Origin: Rhizosphaericola sp047606825
GTDB taxonomy: Bacteria > Bacteroidota > Bacteroidia > Chitinophagales > Chitinophagaceae
DNA length: 64,000 bases
NCBI GenBank assembly: GCA_047606825.1
Contig: JASGDY010000127.1
Coordinates: 1 to 64,000, forward strand
Direction of reading: 5' to 3'
A program made the position numbers and the translations under genes. Positions 55,551 to 64,000 of the stretch are shown piece by piece. A model generated the notes under the pieces. It was not told the DNA's origin. It searched no databases and saw only the letters and a list, made by a program, of their open reading frames with translations. Positions within the stretch are counted from its first letter, which is position 1. Each line of letters starts with the position of its first letter.

Positions 55551-56327
55551 CTACACAGCGAGCAACCGCTGCTTCATCCCTTCATATAAAATGACTCCCG
55601 CCGCGACGGACACATTAAAGGAGTCAAAACCGGACTTCATCGGGATGGAAAACTTTTCGTCCGCCTGTTTGGACAAAAATTTCTGTACACCTTTTTCTTC
55701 ATTGCCCATGACGACGCAGAAAGGTTCGGACAAAGGCAGGTCATACAGCATCTTTCCGGCATTCATCTCGCTCGTAAATACCTTGATACCATTAAGATGC
55801 AAGGTATCGACGGCCTTGGCAAGACTGTCCACACGGCAGATTTCAATCTGTTCCAACGCGCCGGCACTGCTCTTGATGGCATCTTCGTTCAGCGCACCCA
55901 CACCTTTGTCGGGAATGATGATGGCCTGTCCGCCACAGCAAAGCACACTACGGGCAATGGCACCGATGTTGCGCACGTCCGTCACGCCGTCCAATATCAG
56001 GAACATCGGCGTTTCCCCTTTGGAAACCGTCCAGTCGATGACCTGTTGGAGGTCTTTGTACACGACGGCGGACTTGAATGCCAACACGCCCTGGTGGTTG
56101 ATATTGGTCAACCCGTTCAACTTTTCTATCGGTACGTATTGGACAGGAATGCTCAGCGTGCGGGCGGCTTCACGGATATCGTTGACGACATCCCCGGATG
56201 CCTGACGCGACACGAGGATTTTGTCAATATTGACCTGGTTATGCAACGCTTCCAACACGGGGTTGCGTCCGACAATCATGTTTTTTTTCGGTAGGAAACT
56301 GCTGTTTTTTTTATGTGGAAATGCCAT
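55551..56327 (-). CDS. rlmB: 23S rRNA (guanosine-2251-2'-O)-methyltransferase RlmB
   Basis: The 258-aa SpoU/TrmH-type methyltransferase has an N-terminal substrate-binding domain (IVGRNPVLEALHNQVNIDKI). The SAM-binding knot contains LDGVTDVRNIGAIARSVLCC, VMGNEEKGVQKF and SIPMKSGFDSFNVSVAAGV. It methylates the ribose of G2251 in the ribosomal P-loop. Other TrmH-family activities cannot be fully excluded. Confidence 0.9.
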   Translation of the reverse strand: MAFPHKKNSSFLPKKNMIVGRNPVLEALHNQVNIDKILVSRQASGDVVNDIREAARTLSIPVQYVPIEKLNGLTNINHQGVLAFKSAVVYKDLQQVIDWTVSKGETPMFLILDGVTDVRNIGAIARSVLCCGGQAIIIPDKGVGALNEDAIKSSAGALEQIEICRVDSLAKAVDTLHLNGIKVFTSEMNAGKMLYDLPLSEPFCVVMGNEEKGVQKFLSKQADEKFSIPMKSGFDSFNVSVAAGVILYEGMKQRLLAV

Positions 56328-56802
56328 GTGGAAAGCTGTTGGCTTGATTGTTAGGTATTGTTAAATATAAATTAGAAAGTCGCGCTGTTCGACTTGTTCC
56401 GCAGGGCAAGTCGAACGAAAGATAAAATGGATTTTAAATCCGTATTTGTCAACCGTCCGGGACGCGCTACGCTAACATCCCGAACAGTGAAGTATTAAAA
56501 ATTTAAAAAGCAAAAGTAAAAAGTAGAAAGCAAAAAAAACCTCCGAACCATTACTCGTCGGCGGAGACACCACGGCTTTGGCATTCTAAAAACGATATGT
56601 TCCGTTCCCACGGAACTCTCCCTATGTCAATCGCTTACAACGGAATAAATCCCGTTGCTACAATATGAAACCGAGCCTACTGCACTTATACGTTTCAGTC
56701 TTCCTGTCTGATATCATAGACCCGTAGGGTCAAGCCATGTTGTAGAGCCGGAATTTAGGTGAATACACCGACCAATAGGAGACTTCTGTTTTTTATTTAG
56801 CA
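56328..56802. repeat. Intergenic region with a 10-bp hairpin and a second copy of the large palindromic repeat
   Basis: This 475-bp gap has no gene. GTTCGACTTG (56387-56396) pairs perfectly with CAAGTCGAAC (56407-56416) across a 10-nt loop. From 56591 to 56759 is a diverged, reverse-oriented copy of the element at 37199-37340. The shared segments in the same order are GATATGT...CCGTTCC, ACAACGGAATAAATCCCG, TTGCTACAA, CCGAGCCTA and GACCCGTAGGGTCAAGCC, then TTGTAG and GGAATTTA. Confidence 0.75.
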
Positions 56803-57618
56803 CTACACCATTTTGCTTGCATGGAGATAGGCATTCCTGACGTTGCCGTATTCCAAAAGCATTTCTTTTGCCTTTTCGTAGTCCATAATCTGCAATTTCT
56901 GCATCAGCATCCTGGTGCCGCGGTCAATCAGCTTTTCGTTGGTCAGTTGCATGTTGACCATTTTGTTGTCTTCCACGCGTCCCAGCTGTATCATTGCCGT
57001 CGTAGATATCATGTTGAGCACCAGCTTCTGCGCCGTTCCGCTTTTCATACGGGTGCTGCCAGTGACAAATTCTGGACCGACGACGACTTCCACGGGATAG
57101 TCCGAAACTTCCGCCAGAGGCGTATCCGGGTTACAGGTAACGCATCCGGTCAATATGTTGTGTTCTTGGCATTTCTTCAATGCTTCGATGACATAAGGTG
57201 TCGTGCCGCTTGCCGCCAGACCGACCACACTATCTTTTTCATTCACATTATATTCCAAAAGGTCTTTCCAGCCCTGTTCGCGGTCGTCTTCCGCATTCTC
57301 GACGGCTTGCGTAATGGCGATGTTGCCACCGGCAATGATGCCAACAACCAGTCCCGCGGTAACACCGTAGGTAGGTGGACATTCACTTGCATCCAATACG
57401 CCTAGCCTGCCGCTCGTACCAGCTCCGATATAGAAAAGTCGACCACCAGCGAGCATCCTTTCGGATATGTTTTCGACCAGACTGGTAATCTGTGGTAAAG
57501 CTTTGCTGACCGCATCCGGCACTTTTTTGTCCTCCTCGTTGATATGCCCCAATAGTTCCTCGACGGACATATTTTCCAAATGCCTGTACAAAGATGGCAA
57601 CTCCGTTATTCTTTCCAT
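56803..57618 (-). CDS. murQ: N-acetylmuramic acid 6-phosphate etherase MurQ
   Basis: The start MERITELPSLYRHLENMS at 57618 fits the family; the frame is open to 57672 but the extra residues look non-coding. The SIS-domain signature FYIGAGTSGRLGVLDASECP is intact, as are GIIAGG and VGPEFVTGSTRMKSGTAQK. It cleaves the lactyl ether of MurNAc 6-phosphate, giving GlcNAc 6-phosphate and D-lactate in peptidoglycan recycling. No murK or nagZ neighbour is visible. Confidence 0.95.
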   Translation of the reverse strand: MERITELPSLYRHLENMSVEELLGHINEEDKKVPDAVSKALPQITSLVENISERMLAGGRLFYIGAGTSGRLGVLDASECPPTYGVTAGLVVGIIAGGNIAITQAVENAEDDREQGWKDLLEYNVNEKDSVVGLAASGTTPYVIEALKKCQEHNILTGCVTCNPDTPLAEVSDYPVEVVVGPEFVTGSTRMKSGTAQKLVLNMISTTAMIQLGRVEDNKMVNMQLTNEKLIDRGTRMLMQKLQIMDYEKAKEMLLEYGNVRNAYLHASKMV

Positions 57619-57685
57619 ATTATGTGTTATTAATAGGTATGGCTGACAGCCATTAGCATTAGGTCCTGGCATTGGGCACTAAGCG

Positions 57686-58279
57686 TTATCCTATTTTTTC
57701 AATAAAATTTTTCAAAATTCGTTCCCCGATTTCGGCACTTTTTTCTGGATGGTACTGGACGCCCCAAAAATTGTCCCGGTGCAATGCCGAGCTATACTGT
57801 ATGCCATATCCGGTCGTGCCAATCGTATGTGGACCGACAGCGGCATAATAACTATGTACAAAATAACAGAAAGCACCTTCGGGAATACCGTCAAAAAGCG
57901 GCGATTCCAGGTTCTGAATCTGATTCCAGCCGATTTGCGGCACTTTGATTCCTTTCGTTGCCGGAAACTTTTTCACTTTTTCGTGAAAAATACCCAAGCA
58001 TTCCGTATCGCCTTCCTCACTGTACGCACACATCAACTGCATCCCAAAACATATTCCCAAAACCGGCTGCCTCAAGCCCGAAATAACCTTGTCCAGATTC
58101 CGTGCTTTCAGATACTTCATGGAGGATGACGCCTCTCCAACTCCCGGAAATATCACTTTGTCCGCCGCCTGCAAAAGCGCGGCATCGTCCGTTACCATCG
58201 CCGACGCTCCAATCCGCTCCAAGGCGTACAAGACCGACTGTATATTACCCGCATTATATTTTACGATTGCCAAGTCCAT
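57686..58279 (-). CDS. hisH: Imidazole glycerol phosphate synthase glutaminase subunit HisH
   Basis: The 197-aa class I glutamine amidotransferase has the N-terminal IVKYNAGNIQSVLYALERIG typical of HisH. The nucleophile is in VLGICFGMQLM, and the His/Glu pair is in GVQYHPEKS. With HisF it forms imidazole glycerol phosphate in histidine synthesis. No other his gene is in the window: the upstream neighbours are trp genes and the downstream one is murQ. It may be a displaced hisH or a second copy. Confidence 0.92.
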   Translation of the reverse strand: MDLAIVKYNAGNIQSVLYALERIGASAMVTDDAALLQAADKVIFPGVGEASSSMKYLKARNLDKVISGLRQPVLGICFGMQLMCAYSEEGDTECLGIFHEKVKKFPATKGIKVPQIGWNQIQNLESPLFDGIPEGAFCYFVHSYYAAVGPHTIGTTGYGIQYSSALHRDNFWGVQYHPEKSAEIGERILKNFIEKIG

Positions 58280-58638
58280 TGGATAGTCGATAGTTAAAAG
58301 TAAATAGTTATAATTAAGTAGTGGATGTTCAAATGTAACCTGTACTTCACTGTTAATTATTTCCTGATTTAAATGATAATACGTTATACAATAATAGAGC
58401 TTGTCTAGACTTTTTACGATGATACCAATATAATAGGATTGTTAATTCCAGATTGCCTTGTTCCCTTCGGGACTGCTTCGCAGTCACTACACTGGCAATG
58501 ACGTTGGTTTTTTCCTACGATATTTAAAATTCCATTTTTTAAACAGTCTATGCAACTTCAAAACAGGCAATGGCAAATAGCCAACAACCCCAAAATCGCA
58601 AGAGCCCTACTATTCACTACTAATTTTTTCACTATCCA
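58280..58638. repeat. Intergenic region with a branched hairpin repeat
   Basis: No gene is seen in these 359 bp. At 58450-58503, AGATTGCC and GGCAATGACG form outer arms enclosing GACTGC-TTC-GCAGTC (58471-58485). The flanks match the widespread attgcc...ggcaatgacg intergenic repeat type. The rest is AT-rich. Confidence 0.6.
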
Positions 58639-59412
58639 CTAATTCAGTATTGCATGAAGAAAAGCCTCGGTGCTTTCCTTGATATTTTCGTTGCCTGTGA
58701 TAGCTTTGATATAAGCAGAGCCGATGATGCCGCCGTCGGCATACCGCGTCGCCTTGTCAAAACTGTCCTTGTCCTTGATACCGAAGCCGACCAATATGGG
58801 ATTTTTCAGGTCAAGCGTTTTCAGCTTGACGAGATACCTTTCCACTTGGTCGAAATCCTTCTCCTTACCCGTCGTGGAAGAGGATGAAACGGCATACAGA
58901 AAACCGGAACTCAACTCGTCCAACTGTCGAATCCGCGCCACGGAGGTTTCCGGTGTCACCAGAAAAATAAAGTCCAGCCCGTAGCGTTTCACGATATGGC
59001 GATAGATTGATTCATATTCGTATTCGGGTACGTCCGGCAAAATCAAACCGTCCACGCCGACCGCAGCCGCATCCCTGCAAAACCTTTCAAATCCATATTG
59101 CAAAATAGGATTGAGATAGCCCATCAGCACAACCGGAATGGTAATCTTCTGGCGGAAATCCTGCAACTGTTCAAACAATATGGCGATGCTCATGCCATTT
59201 TTCAGGGCGACGAGACCGCTGTTTTGTATGACTTCGCCGTCCGCCAAAGGGTCACTGTACGGCATACCCAATTCGATAATGTCCGCTCCGTCTTTTTGGA
59301 GTGCTTCCATCACCTTCAACGTGCTGTCCACATGCGGATAACCCGCCGTGCAATATACATTGAGAATTTTTCTTCCTTTGTTTTTTTCAAATATATCTTT
59401 GAGACGACTCAC
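58639..59412 (-). CDS. trpA: Tryptophan synthase alpha subunit
   Basis: The 257-aa barrel has the TrpA catalytic region DIIELGMPYSDPLADGEVIQ, with Glu and Asp in the expected places, and the phosphate-binding loop LVGFGIKDKDS. It cleaves indole-3-glycerol phosphate and passes indole to TrpB. It is the last trp gene, 211 bp after trpB. Confidence 0.97.
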   Translation of the reverse strand: MSRLKDIFEKNKGRKILNVYCTAGYPHVDSTLKVMEALQKDGADIIELGMPYSDPLADGEVIQNSGLVALKNGMSIAILFEQLQDFRQKITIPVVLMGYLNPILQYGFERFCRDAAAVGVDGLILPDVPEYEYESIYRHIVKRYGLDFIFLVTPETSVARIRQLDELSSGFLYAVSSSSTTGKEKDFDQVERYLVKLKTLDLKNPILVGFGIKDKDSFDKATRYADGGIIGSAYIKAITGNENIKESTEAFLHAILN

Positions 59413-59623
59413 TGTTCAAAATTTATTTTTTTGTCAAATAGGAGAAAATATGCACAATCGCTTATAAAGCAGCAAAATTACATCAAATTTTCCATAACTT
59501 CCTTGCCCCGAAACCTGCTGCTAAGTAAAAAGGAAAAAGGAAACATATCCATAGAAAATATGCGCCTCGAAGTACTCGTTTGTATATAGGTCATGCTTTT
59601 TGTTTTTGACTTTTTACTTAACA

Positions 59624-60814
59624 TTACATAAATCTATCCATCACTTTAAGGTAATTGTCCATATCCTTGTCACCACGACCGCTCAGACAGACAACGACGA
59701 CATCGTCAGGCTGGAACGCAATCTTATGCAAACCCGCCAGTGCGTGCGAGGATTCCAGCGCAGGAATGATGCCCTCGATACGTGTGAGGTTAAACGCCGC
59801 GGTCAACGCATCGTCGTCCGTCGCGTCAAGGAACTGTGCCCTTCCACTTTTGTAAAGATAAGCGTGCAAAGGACCAATGCCCGGATAATCCAAACCCGCA
59901 GAAAGACTGTACGGCTCAACGACCTGCCCGTCTTCGGTCTGCATGACTAAACTTTTACTGCCGTGCAGTACGCCGAGCGTCCCTTTCTGCGTGGTTGCGG
60001 CGGTATGACCCGACTGCACACCCAGACCAGAAGCCTCGACAGCGACGAGTTTCACGCTTTCCTCGTTCAGAAAATGGTAAAACGTACCGGCCGCATTACT
60101 CCCACCGCCTACACATGCCATGACGTAATTGGGCAGTTCCGAACCTGTTTTCTCTTTCAGTTGCCACCTGATTTCCTCACTGATGATGCTCTGAAAACGC
60201 GCTACCATGTCGGGATAGGGATGTGGGCCGACGACGCTGCCAATCACGTAATGGGTATCGTGCGCATGGTTAATCCAATAACGAATCGCCTCGTTGGTCG
60301 CATCTTTCAACGTCTTGCTGCCACTATGTGCAGCGATGACTTTGGCGCCGAGCATCTTCATGCGGGCAACGTTGGGCGCTTGCCTTTCAATGTCCAATGC
60401 ACCCATGAAAACAATACATTCCAAACCACGCAAGGCGCAGACGGTCGCCGTGGCGACACCATGCTGTCCCGCACCGGTTTCCGCGACGATTTTCTTTTTG
60501 CCTAAGCGTTCTGCCAGCAAAACCTGCCCAATCGCATTGTTGATTTTGTGCGCACCGGTATGGTTGAGGTCTTCCCGTTTGAGATAAACTTTTGCACCTA
60601 CCTGCTCGCTTAATCGTTTCGCGAAATAGAGCGGCGAGGGGCGTCCGACATAATCTTTCAACAAGGCATCAAACTCCTGTCTGAAAGACGGTTCGGCCAT
60701 TATTCTTAAATAATTTTCCTGCAACTGTTCGACATTGGGATGAAGCATTTCGGGAACGTAAGATCCGCCGAACTCTCCGTAATATCCATGTGCGTCAACT
60801 TGTATTTTTTCCAT
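59624..60814 (-). CDS. trpB: Tryptophan synthase beta subunit
   Basis: The start MEKIQVDAHGYYGEFGGSYV at 60814 fits the family; the frame opens 18 bp earlier. The PLP lysine is in LNHTGAHKINNAIGQ. GAGQHGVATATV and the glycine-rich phosphate-binding CVGGGSNAAGTFYHF are intact. It joins indole and serine to make tryptophan. A 132-bp tandem duplication lies upstream, between it and the secreted-protein gene. Confidence 0.97.
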   Translation of the reverse strand: MEKIQVDAHGYYGEFGGSYVPEMLHPNVEQLQENYLRIMAEPSFRQEFDALLKDYVGRPSPLYFAKRLSEQVGAKVYLKREDLNHTGAHKINNAIGQVLLAERLGKKKIVAETGAGQHGVATATVCALRGLECIVFMGALDIERQAPNVARMKMLGAKVIAAHSGSKTLKDATNEAIRYWINHAHDTHYVIGSVVGPHPYPDMVARFQSIISEEIRWQLKEKTGSELPNYVMACVGGGSNAAGTFYHFLNEESVKLVAVEASGLGVQSGHTAATTQKGTLGVLHGSKSLVMQTEDGQVVEPYSLSAGLDYPGIGPLHAYLYKSGRAQFLDATDDDALTAAFNLTRIEGIIPALESSHALAGLHKIAFQPDDVVVVCLSGRGDKDMDNYLKVMDRFM

Positions 60815-60852
60815 GATATAATTAAAAGGCAAAAGTAAAAAGGTAAAAATAA

Positions 60853-61132
60853 AAAAGCTTAACTTTAATGAATCACACTATTTTAATACCTAGAAACACG
60901 ACCATCCTTTACGAAAAACATTAAGAAGTTAAGAAAAATCAAGAAACGCACTTAATGAACCTTCATTTCTTAATGGTTAAAAATCGAAAGACAAAAGTAA
61001 AAAAGCTCAACTTTAATGAATCACACTATTTTAATACCTAGAAACACGACCATCCTTTACGAAAAACATTAAGAAGTTAAGAAAAATCAAGAAACGCACT
61101 TAATGAACCTTCATTTCTTAATGGTTAAAAAT
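60853..61132. repeat. 132-bp tandem duplication with 16-bp spacer
   Basis: Positions 60853-60984 and 61001-61132 are identical except for one base near the start (GCTTAAC against GCTCAAC), with a period of 148 bp. Each copy contains CATTAAGAA and TTCTTAATG as inverted arms about 60 bp apart. The second copy reaches the stop codon of the secreted-protein gene. The near identity shows a recent duplication in the untranslated region upstream of trpB. Confidence 0.95.
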
Positions 61133-62163
61133 TAAAAATCAAAAGGTATCTGCGACTGTTCGTATCGTCTCTGTTCAAGTGACTGATCGGTATAACCAAT
61201 CAGCCAATCAAACCAACTATAAATCGCAGACAAAGAATACCTGCCACCTCCCGAAAAGTCTTGCAACTTTTTAATCGAGCCATCCGAATAGGTTACGTCC
61301 AATGTATATGTCTGTGGCCAATTGGTATTGGACTGGTACACGTCCGGCATTTCTTTAAATCCACTATAATTAATTAAAGAAAGCAACTCGGCATAAATAT
61401 CCATCGTAATTTTCCCCTTGACGGAGGTGCTGTCATTGGCCTTACGGTAAGTAACAACCTGAAACTGCGCTTTTGTTCCTTTGTCCAAATTTTCAATTTT
61501 TACAACTGTCCTGTTGCCGTTATAGTTGGACGATTCAAAACGTACTTTTTTAAACAATGCCGAATCAGGAGTTCCATTATAGTTGACCAAATATGTTTTT
61601 GCAAAACCAAGTGTATCAACCGAAAAAGGAAGTCCATCGCGAGACTGGTTGTTGATATCCGGAAACCATTTGACCAAACGAATGCCGGGAACCCCAACCT
61701 TTGGCAGCAACATCAATGAAAAATAATACGGATAGGATGCATACTCATCCGACACCAATGATTTTTCATCATAGCCTCCATCATCATTGGAGAGAAACAC
61801 AATCAAGACATACTGGTTGGTCGCACCATGCGGAAGTTTCCCGCAAACAATCAAGTCCGTTTTTTTGTCAAGATTAAAATCAATGGTCTGCCACTTATTG
61901 ACCTTTAATTGTGCAAGGCTATCCTCCGCCTGTTGGCTTAGGTTATATAGTCCTTGCCATTCATCGCCGTCGACAAGTTGAAAAGTTTTCCATCTCGGGT
62001 CGGGATTGTCGCGTCCATAAAGAAAAAAGTTCTTGACAAATCCCACAACGTCGTCGTCGGATTGGAGTTTGTCTATTTTTTTCTGAGCCCGTCCAATATG
62101 GGAAAAAACAAGCAAAAAACAAACTATCAATACTATAATATTAAAACGCTTATTCCGCATCAT
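61132..62163 (-). CDS. Secreted hypothetical protein inside the trp cluster
   Basis: I do not recognise this 343-aa protein with certainty. It has a signal peptide (LIVCFLLVFSHIGRAQ), a middle region with an aspartate-rich strand-turn pattern (DFNLDKKTDLIVCG) like VCBS or FG-GAP repeats, and a C-terminal part (TLDVTYSDGSIKKLQDFSGG) resembling small beta-sheet domains of the DUF6438 type. Its start overlaps the end of trpF by 14 bp, so it is translated in the trp operon even though it should be exported. No link to tryptophan is evident. Confidence 0.75.
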   Translation of the reverse strand: MMRNKRFNIIVLIVCFLLVFSHIGRAQKKIDKLQSDDDVVGFVKNFFLYGRDNPDPRWKTFQLVDGDEWQGLYNLSQQAEDSLAQLKVNKWQTIDFNLDKKTDLIVCGKLPHGATNQYVLIVFLSNDDGGYDEKSLVSDEYASYPYYFSLMLLPKVGVPGIRLVKWFPDINNQSRDGLPFSVDTLGFAKTYLVNYNGTPDSALFKKVRFESSNYNGNRTVVKIENLDKGTKAQFQVVTYRKANDSTSVKGKITMDIYAELLSLINYSGFKEMPDVYQSNTNWPQTYTLDVTYSDGSIKKLQDFSGGGRYSLSAIYSWFDWLIGYTDQSLEQRRYEQSQIPFDF

Positions 62164-62800
62164 TCCAAATATTCAATTGTTTAAAAAAATCTTCCAACAT
62201 ACGCAAATCCTTAATGCCTGGCACCGTCTCAAAACAGCTGTTGACATCAATAGCATGTAAGTCCTTGGCAATAGGAAAACGATTAAATTTTTCCAAAATC
62301 GCCACATCCTTGTGCGAAATCCCACCACTCAGGAAAAAGGGTTTTCCTATTTCCAGTTGGGCAATGTCATTCCAGTCAAACTTTTCGCCGGTGCCGCCGT
62401 AAGCCGTGCTTGGCGTATCGAGCAAAAACAAATCTACCACATCTTTATATTGCGCCACTTTTTCCTGTATACCGGACTGGCTTTTTACCTGAAAAGCCTT
62501 TATAATAGTAGTTTTCTGCGCAACTTGCCGACAGTATTCAGGTGATTCGTCGCCATGTAGTTGCACAATGTCCAAACCACAGGCGTCAATCATATCAATT
62601 AGGCTCTCCAACGGTTCATTGACAAAAACGCCGACTTTTTGGATATTGCCGCCAATACTTTTGATTTCGTCCTTGGCCGTGGCATTCAATACATAGCGTG
62701 GGGATTGCGGATAAAAAATAAAGCCAGCGTAATGCACGCCCATTTTTTCCAAAACTTCCACCTGTGCTTTTTGCGTAAGACCGCAGACTTTAACCTTCAT
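62150..62800 (-). CDS. trpF: Phosphoribosylanthranilate isomerase
   Basis: The 216-aa barrel has the TrpF general-base Cys in MKVKVCGLT and the C-terminal phosphate and acid region LHAIDVNSCFETVPGIKD. The GFIFYPQSPRYV block is typical. It converts N-(5-phosphoribosyl)anthranilate to the carboxyphenylamino-deoxyribulose phosphate. It overlaps trpC by 11 bp. Confidence 0.97.
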   Translation of the reverse strand: MKVKVCGLTQKAQVEVLEKMGVHYAGFIFYPQSPRYVLNATAKDEIKSIGGNIQKVGVFVNEPLESLIDMIDACGLDIVQLHGDESPEYCRQVAQKTTIIKAFQVKSQSGIQEKVAQYKDVVDLFLLDTPSTAYGGTGEKFDWNDIAQLEIGKPFFLSGGISHKDVAILEKFNRFPIAKDLHAIDVNSCFETVPGIKDLRMLEDFFKQLNIWNDAE

Positions 62801-63587
62801 CCGTCAATTCTTTTAGTGCTTGGTAATAATCGGCAAATGCTTTCGCGGGGTCATCCGTCTTCATGAAATGTTCGCCCATCAAAAAGCCGTAAAACCCGGC
62901 ATCCATAAGTGTTTTGACAGTTTCTGGATGACTGATGCCACTCTCTGCTATGGCTGGTTTATCTTTAGGCAAAAGCCCGAGCAAGCGAATAGAATTGTGG
63001 ATGTCCACTTCAAATGTTTTGAGGTTGCGGTTGTTGATGCCGACCAAGTCTACTTTGTCGTAGATATGTCCCAACTCGTTTTCGGAATACAGTTCCAACA
63101 AGACTTCCAGTCCCAACTCGTGCGCGTAGTCTGTAAATGCAATGACTTGCTTAGGAGTCAAACAAGCCGCAATCAACAATACCACGTCCGCTCCGATAGC
63201 TTTTGCTTCCAGAATCTGGTATGTGTCGACGATGAAATCCTTACGCAGTATAGGAATTTCATTAACCCGCGCCGCTATCAAATCTTCACTTTTACCGCCA
63301 AAAAAATCCGCGTCTGTCAATACGGACAAGCACGCAGAGCCATTTTGCGTATAGCCTATGGTTACAGCAGCTACATCCGCGTTTCCGTTGATGACACCTT
63401 TGGACGGCGACTGGCGTTTAAATTCCGTAATAATATTGGAACGCGCAGGATTCTTTAAAGACGCAACCAAAGAAAGCGTTTGTCTTTTAAACAAAGGGAA
63501 ATCCTTCAATTCCGCTTCTGGAACTTTTGCTTTCTGCTCTTTAACTATTTCTTTCTTACGTAATACTATTTTATCTAAAATGGTCAT
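62790..63587 (-). CDS. trpC: Indole-3-glycerol phosphate synthase
   Basis: The 265-aa barrel has the TrpC blocks NIITEFKRQSPSKG (catalytic Glu and Lys), LTDADFFGGKSEDL, PILRKDFIVDTYQI and VGINNRNLKTFEVD, and AESGISHPETV at the phosphate site. It closes the indole ring before TrpA/TrpB. It is separated from the upstream GNAT gene by 51 bp; trpE, G and D are not in the window. Confidence 0.97.
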   Translation of the reverse strand: MTILDKIVLRKKEIVKEQKAKVPEAELKDFPLFKRQTLSLVASLKNPARSNIITEFKRQSPSKGVINGNADVAAVTIGYTQNGSACLSVLTDADFFGGKSEDLIAARVNEIPILRKDFIVDTYQILEAKAIGADVVLLIAACLTPKQVIAFTDYAHELGLEVLLELYSENELGHIYDKVDLVGINNRNLKTFEVDIHNSIRLLGLLPKDKPAIAESGISHPETVKTLMDAGFYGFLMGEHFMKTDDPAKAFADYYQALKELTDEG

Positions 63588-63638
63588 CTGAATTAAGAAT
63601 TTTGAATTGAGAAAACACCGTAGACGCTATACCGACTA

Positions 63639-64000
63639 CTAATCCAAACTGCTAAATTTAACGAAGTGTAATTTAAGCTCGGTTTCCTTTTCGAGCTGCA
63701 TACCAGCGTTTATATAGAATTGGATGGCTCTTGTATTATTTTTCAACACTTCCAAACGAACATTTTTTCCTGTTTGAAAAGTATAATCCAAAATCGCCCG
63801 ACCGACGCCGTGCGACTGGAACATACTGGTCAAAAATAAACTTCCTATGTAAATCTCCTGTTCGTTTTCCCTCAACTGGACAAACCCTGCAACTTTTCCA
63901 TCATCTACCAATATCAATCGAACTTCCGCTATCGGCGTTTCTCTTTTAATAAAATCCTTTTGGACTTGTTCATCCCAGCCCCAAATCTGCTCTACATAAG
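63639..64000 (-). CDS. GNAT family N-acetyltransferase (N-terminus beyond window)
   Basis: The frame runs off the right edge. The visible part reads YVEQIWGWDEQVQKDF and continues through VRLILVDDGKVAGFVQLREN. It then has the acetyl-CoA site block QSHGVGRAILDYTF (Q-x-x-G-x-G/A type) and LEVLKNNTRAIQFYINAGMQ. The IWGWDE-Q block is common to a GNAT subgroup of unknown substrate. An internal ATG at 63917 would leave an incomplete domain, so the gene clearly begins outside the window. Confidence 0.88.
   Translation of the reverse strand, partial: YVEQIWGWDEQVQKDFIKRETPIAEVRLILVDDGKVAGFVQLRENEQEIYIGSLFLTSMFQSHGVGRAILDYTFQTGKNVRLEVLKNNTRAIQFYINAGMQLEKETELKLHFVKFSSLD

Noticed and set aside
56803..57672. 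Longer N-terminus for MurQ starting at 57672
   Set aside because: The extra 18 residues lack family similarity and the start at 57618 gives the standard N-terminus.

Overview
The window reads as chromosomal DNA of a member of the Bacteroidota, most like the Chitinophagaceae/Sphingobacteriia side of the phylum. The evidence is a SusC/SusD pair, GH92 and GxGYxYP glycosidases, a SprE/PorW-type gliding and type IX secretion component, a type IX sorting-tail relic, two Wzi-like capsule porins, a five-gene suf set and MetE beside an Lrp regulator. No tRNA or rRNA gene was seen.

Positions 1-4633 hold a CRISPR array of 70 repeats (30 bp) and 69 spacers, with no cas gene in the window. The repeat's last base changes in blocks along the array (T x60, G x7, C x3). 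At least 26 spacers fall into nine families of diverged, overlapping or opposite-strand versions of the same protospacer, so the array looks like a record of repeated encounters with one evolving target lineage.

Positions 4791-25.2 kb are a polysaccharide utilisation locus on the minus strand. It is read as SusC, SusD, a GxGYxYP protein, an SGNH esterase, an MFS transporter, two FAD oxidoreductases, an unknown protein and a GH92 mannosidase. A membrane-anchored Kelch/SARP regulator lies upstream. The SGNH enzyme has its catalytic blocks in circularly permuted order. The locus is decaying: a type IX-secreted protein and a GH2 beta-galactosidase are both pseudogenes. The DNA here looks AT-richer than what follows.

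From 25.3 kb onward the genes are mostly housekeeping: PBP1A, SprE/PorW, a frameshifted mnmD, lrp divergent from metE, yajQ, sufS-D-C-B-A, an FMN reductase, an M23 peptidase-bcp-tpx operon, two Wzi-like proteins, a polysaccharide block (UDP-xylose synthase, GDP-mannose synthesis, initiating glycosyl-phosphate transferase), DedA, a dicarboxylate symporter, rlmB, murQ, hisH and trpC-F-(secreted unknown)-B-A. A GNAT gene is cut by the right edge. Palindromic repeats of several families sit in many intergenic gaps, including every junction of the suf cluster.
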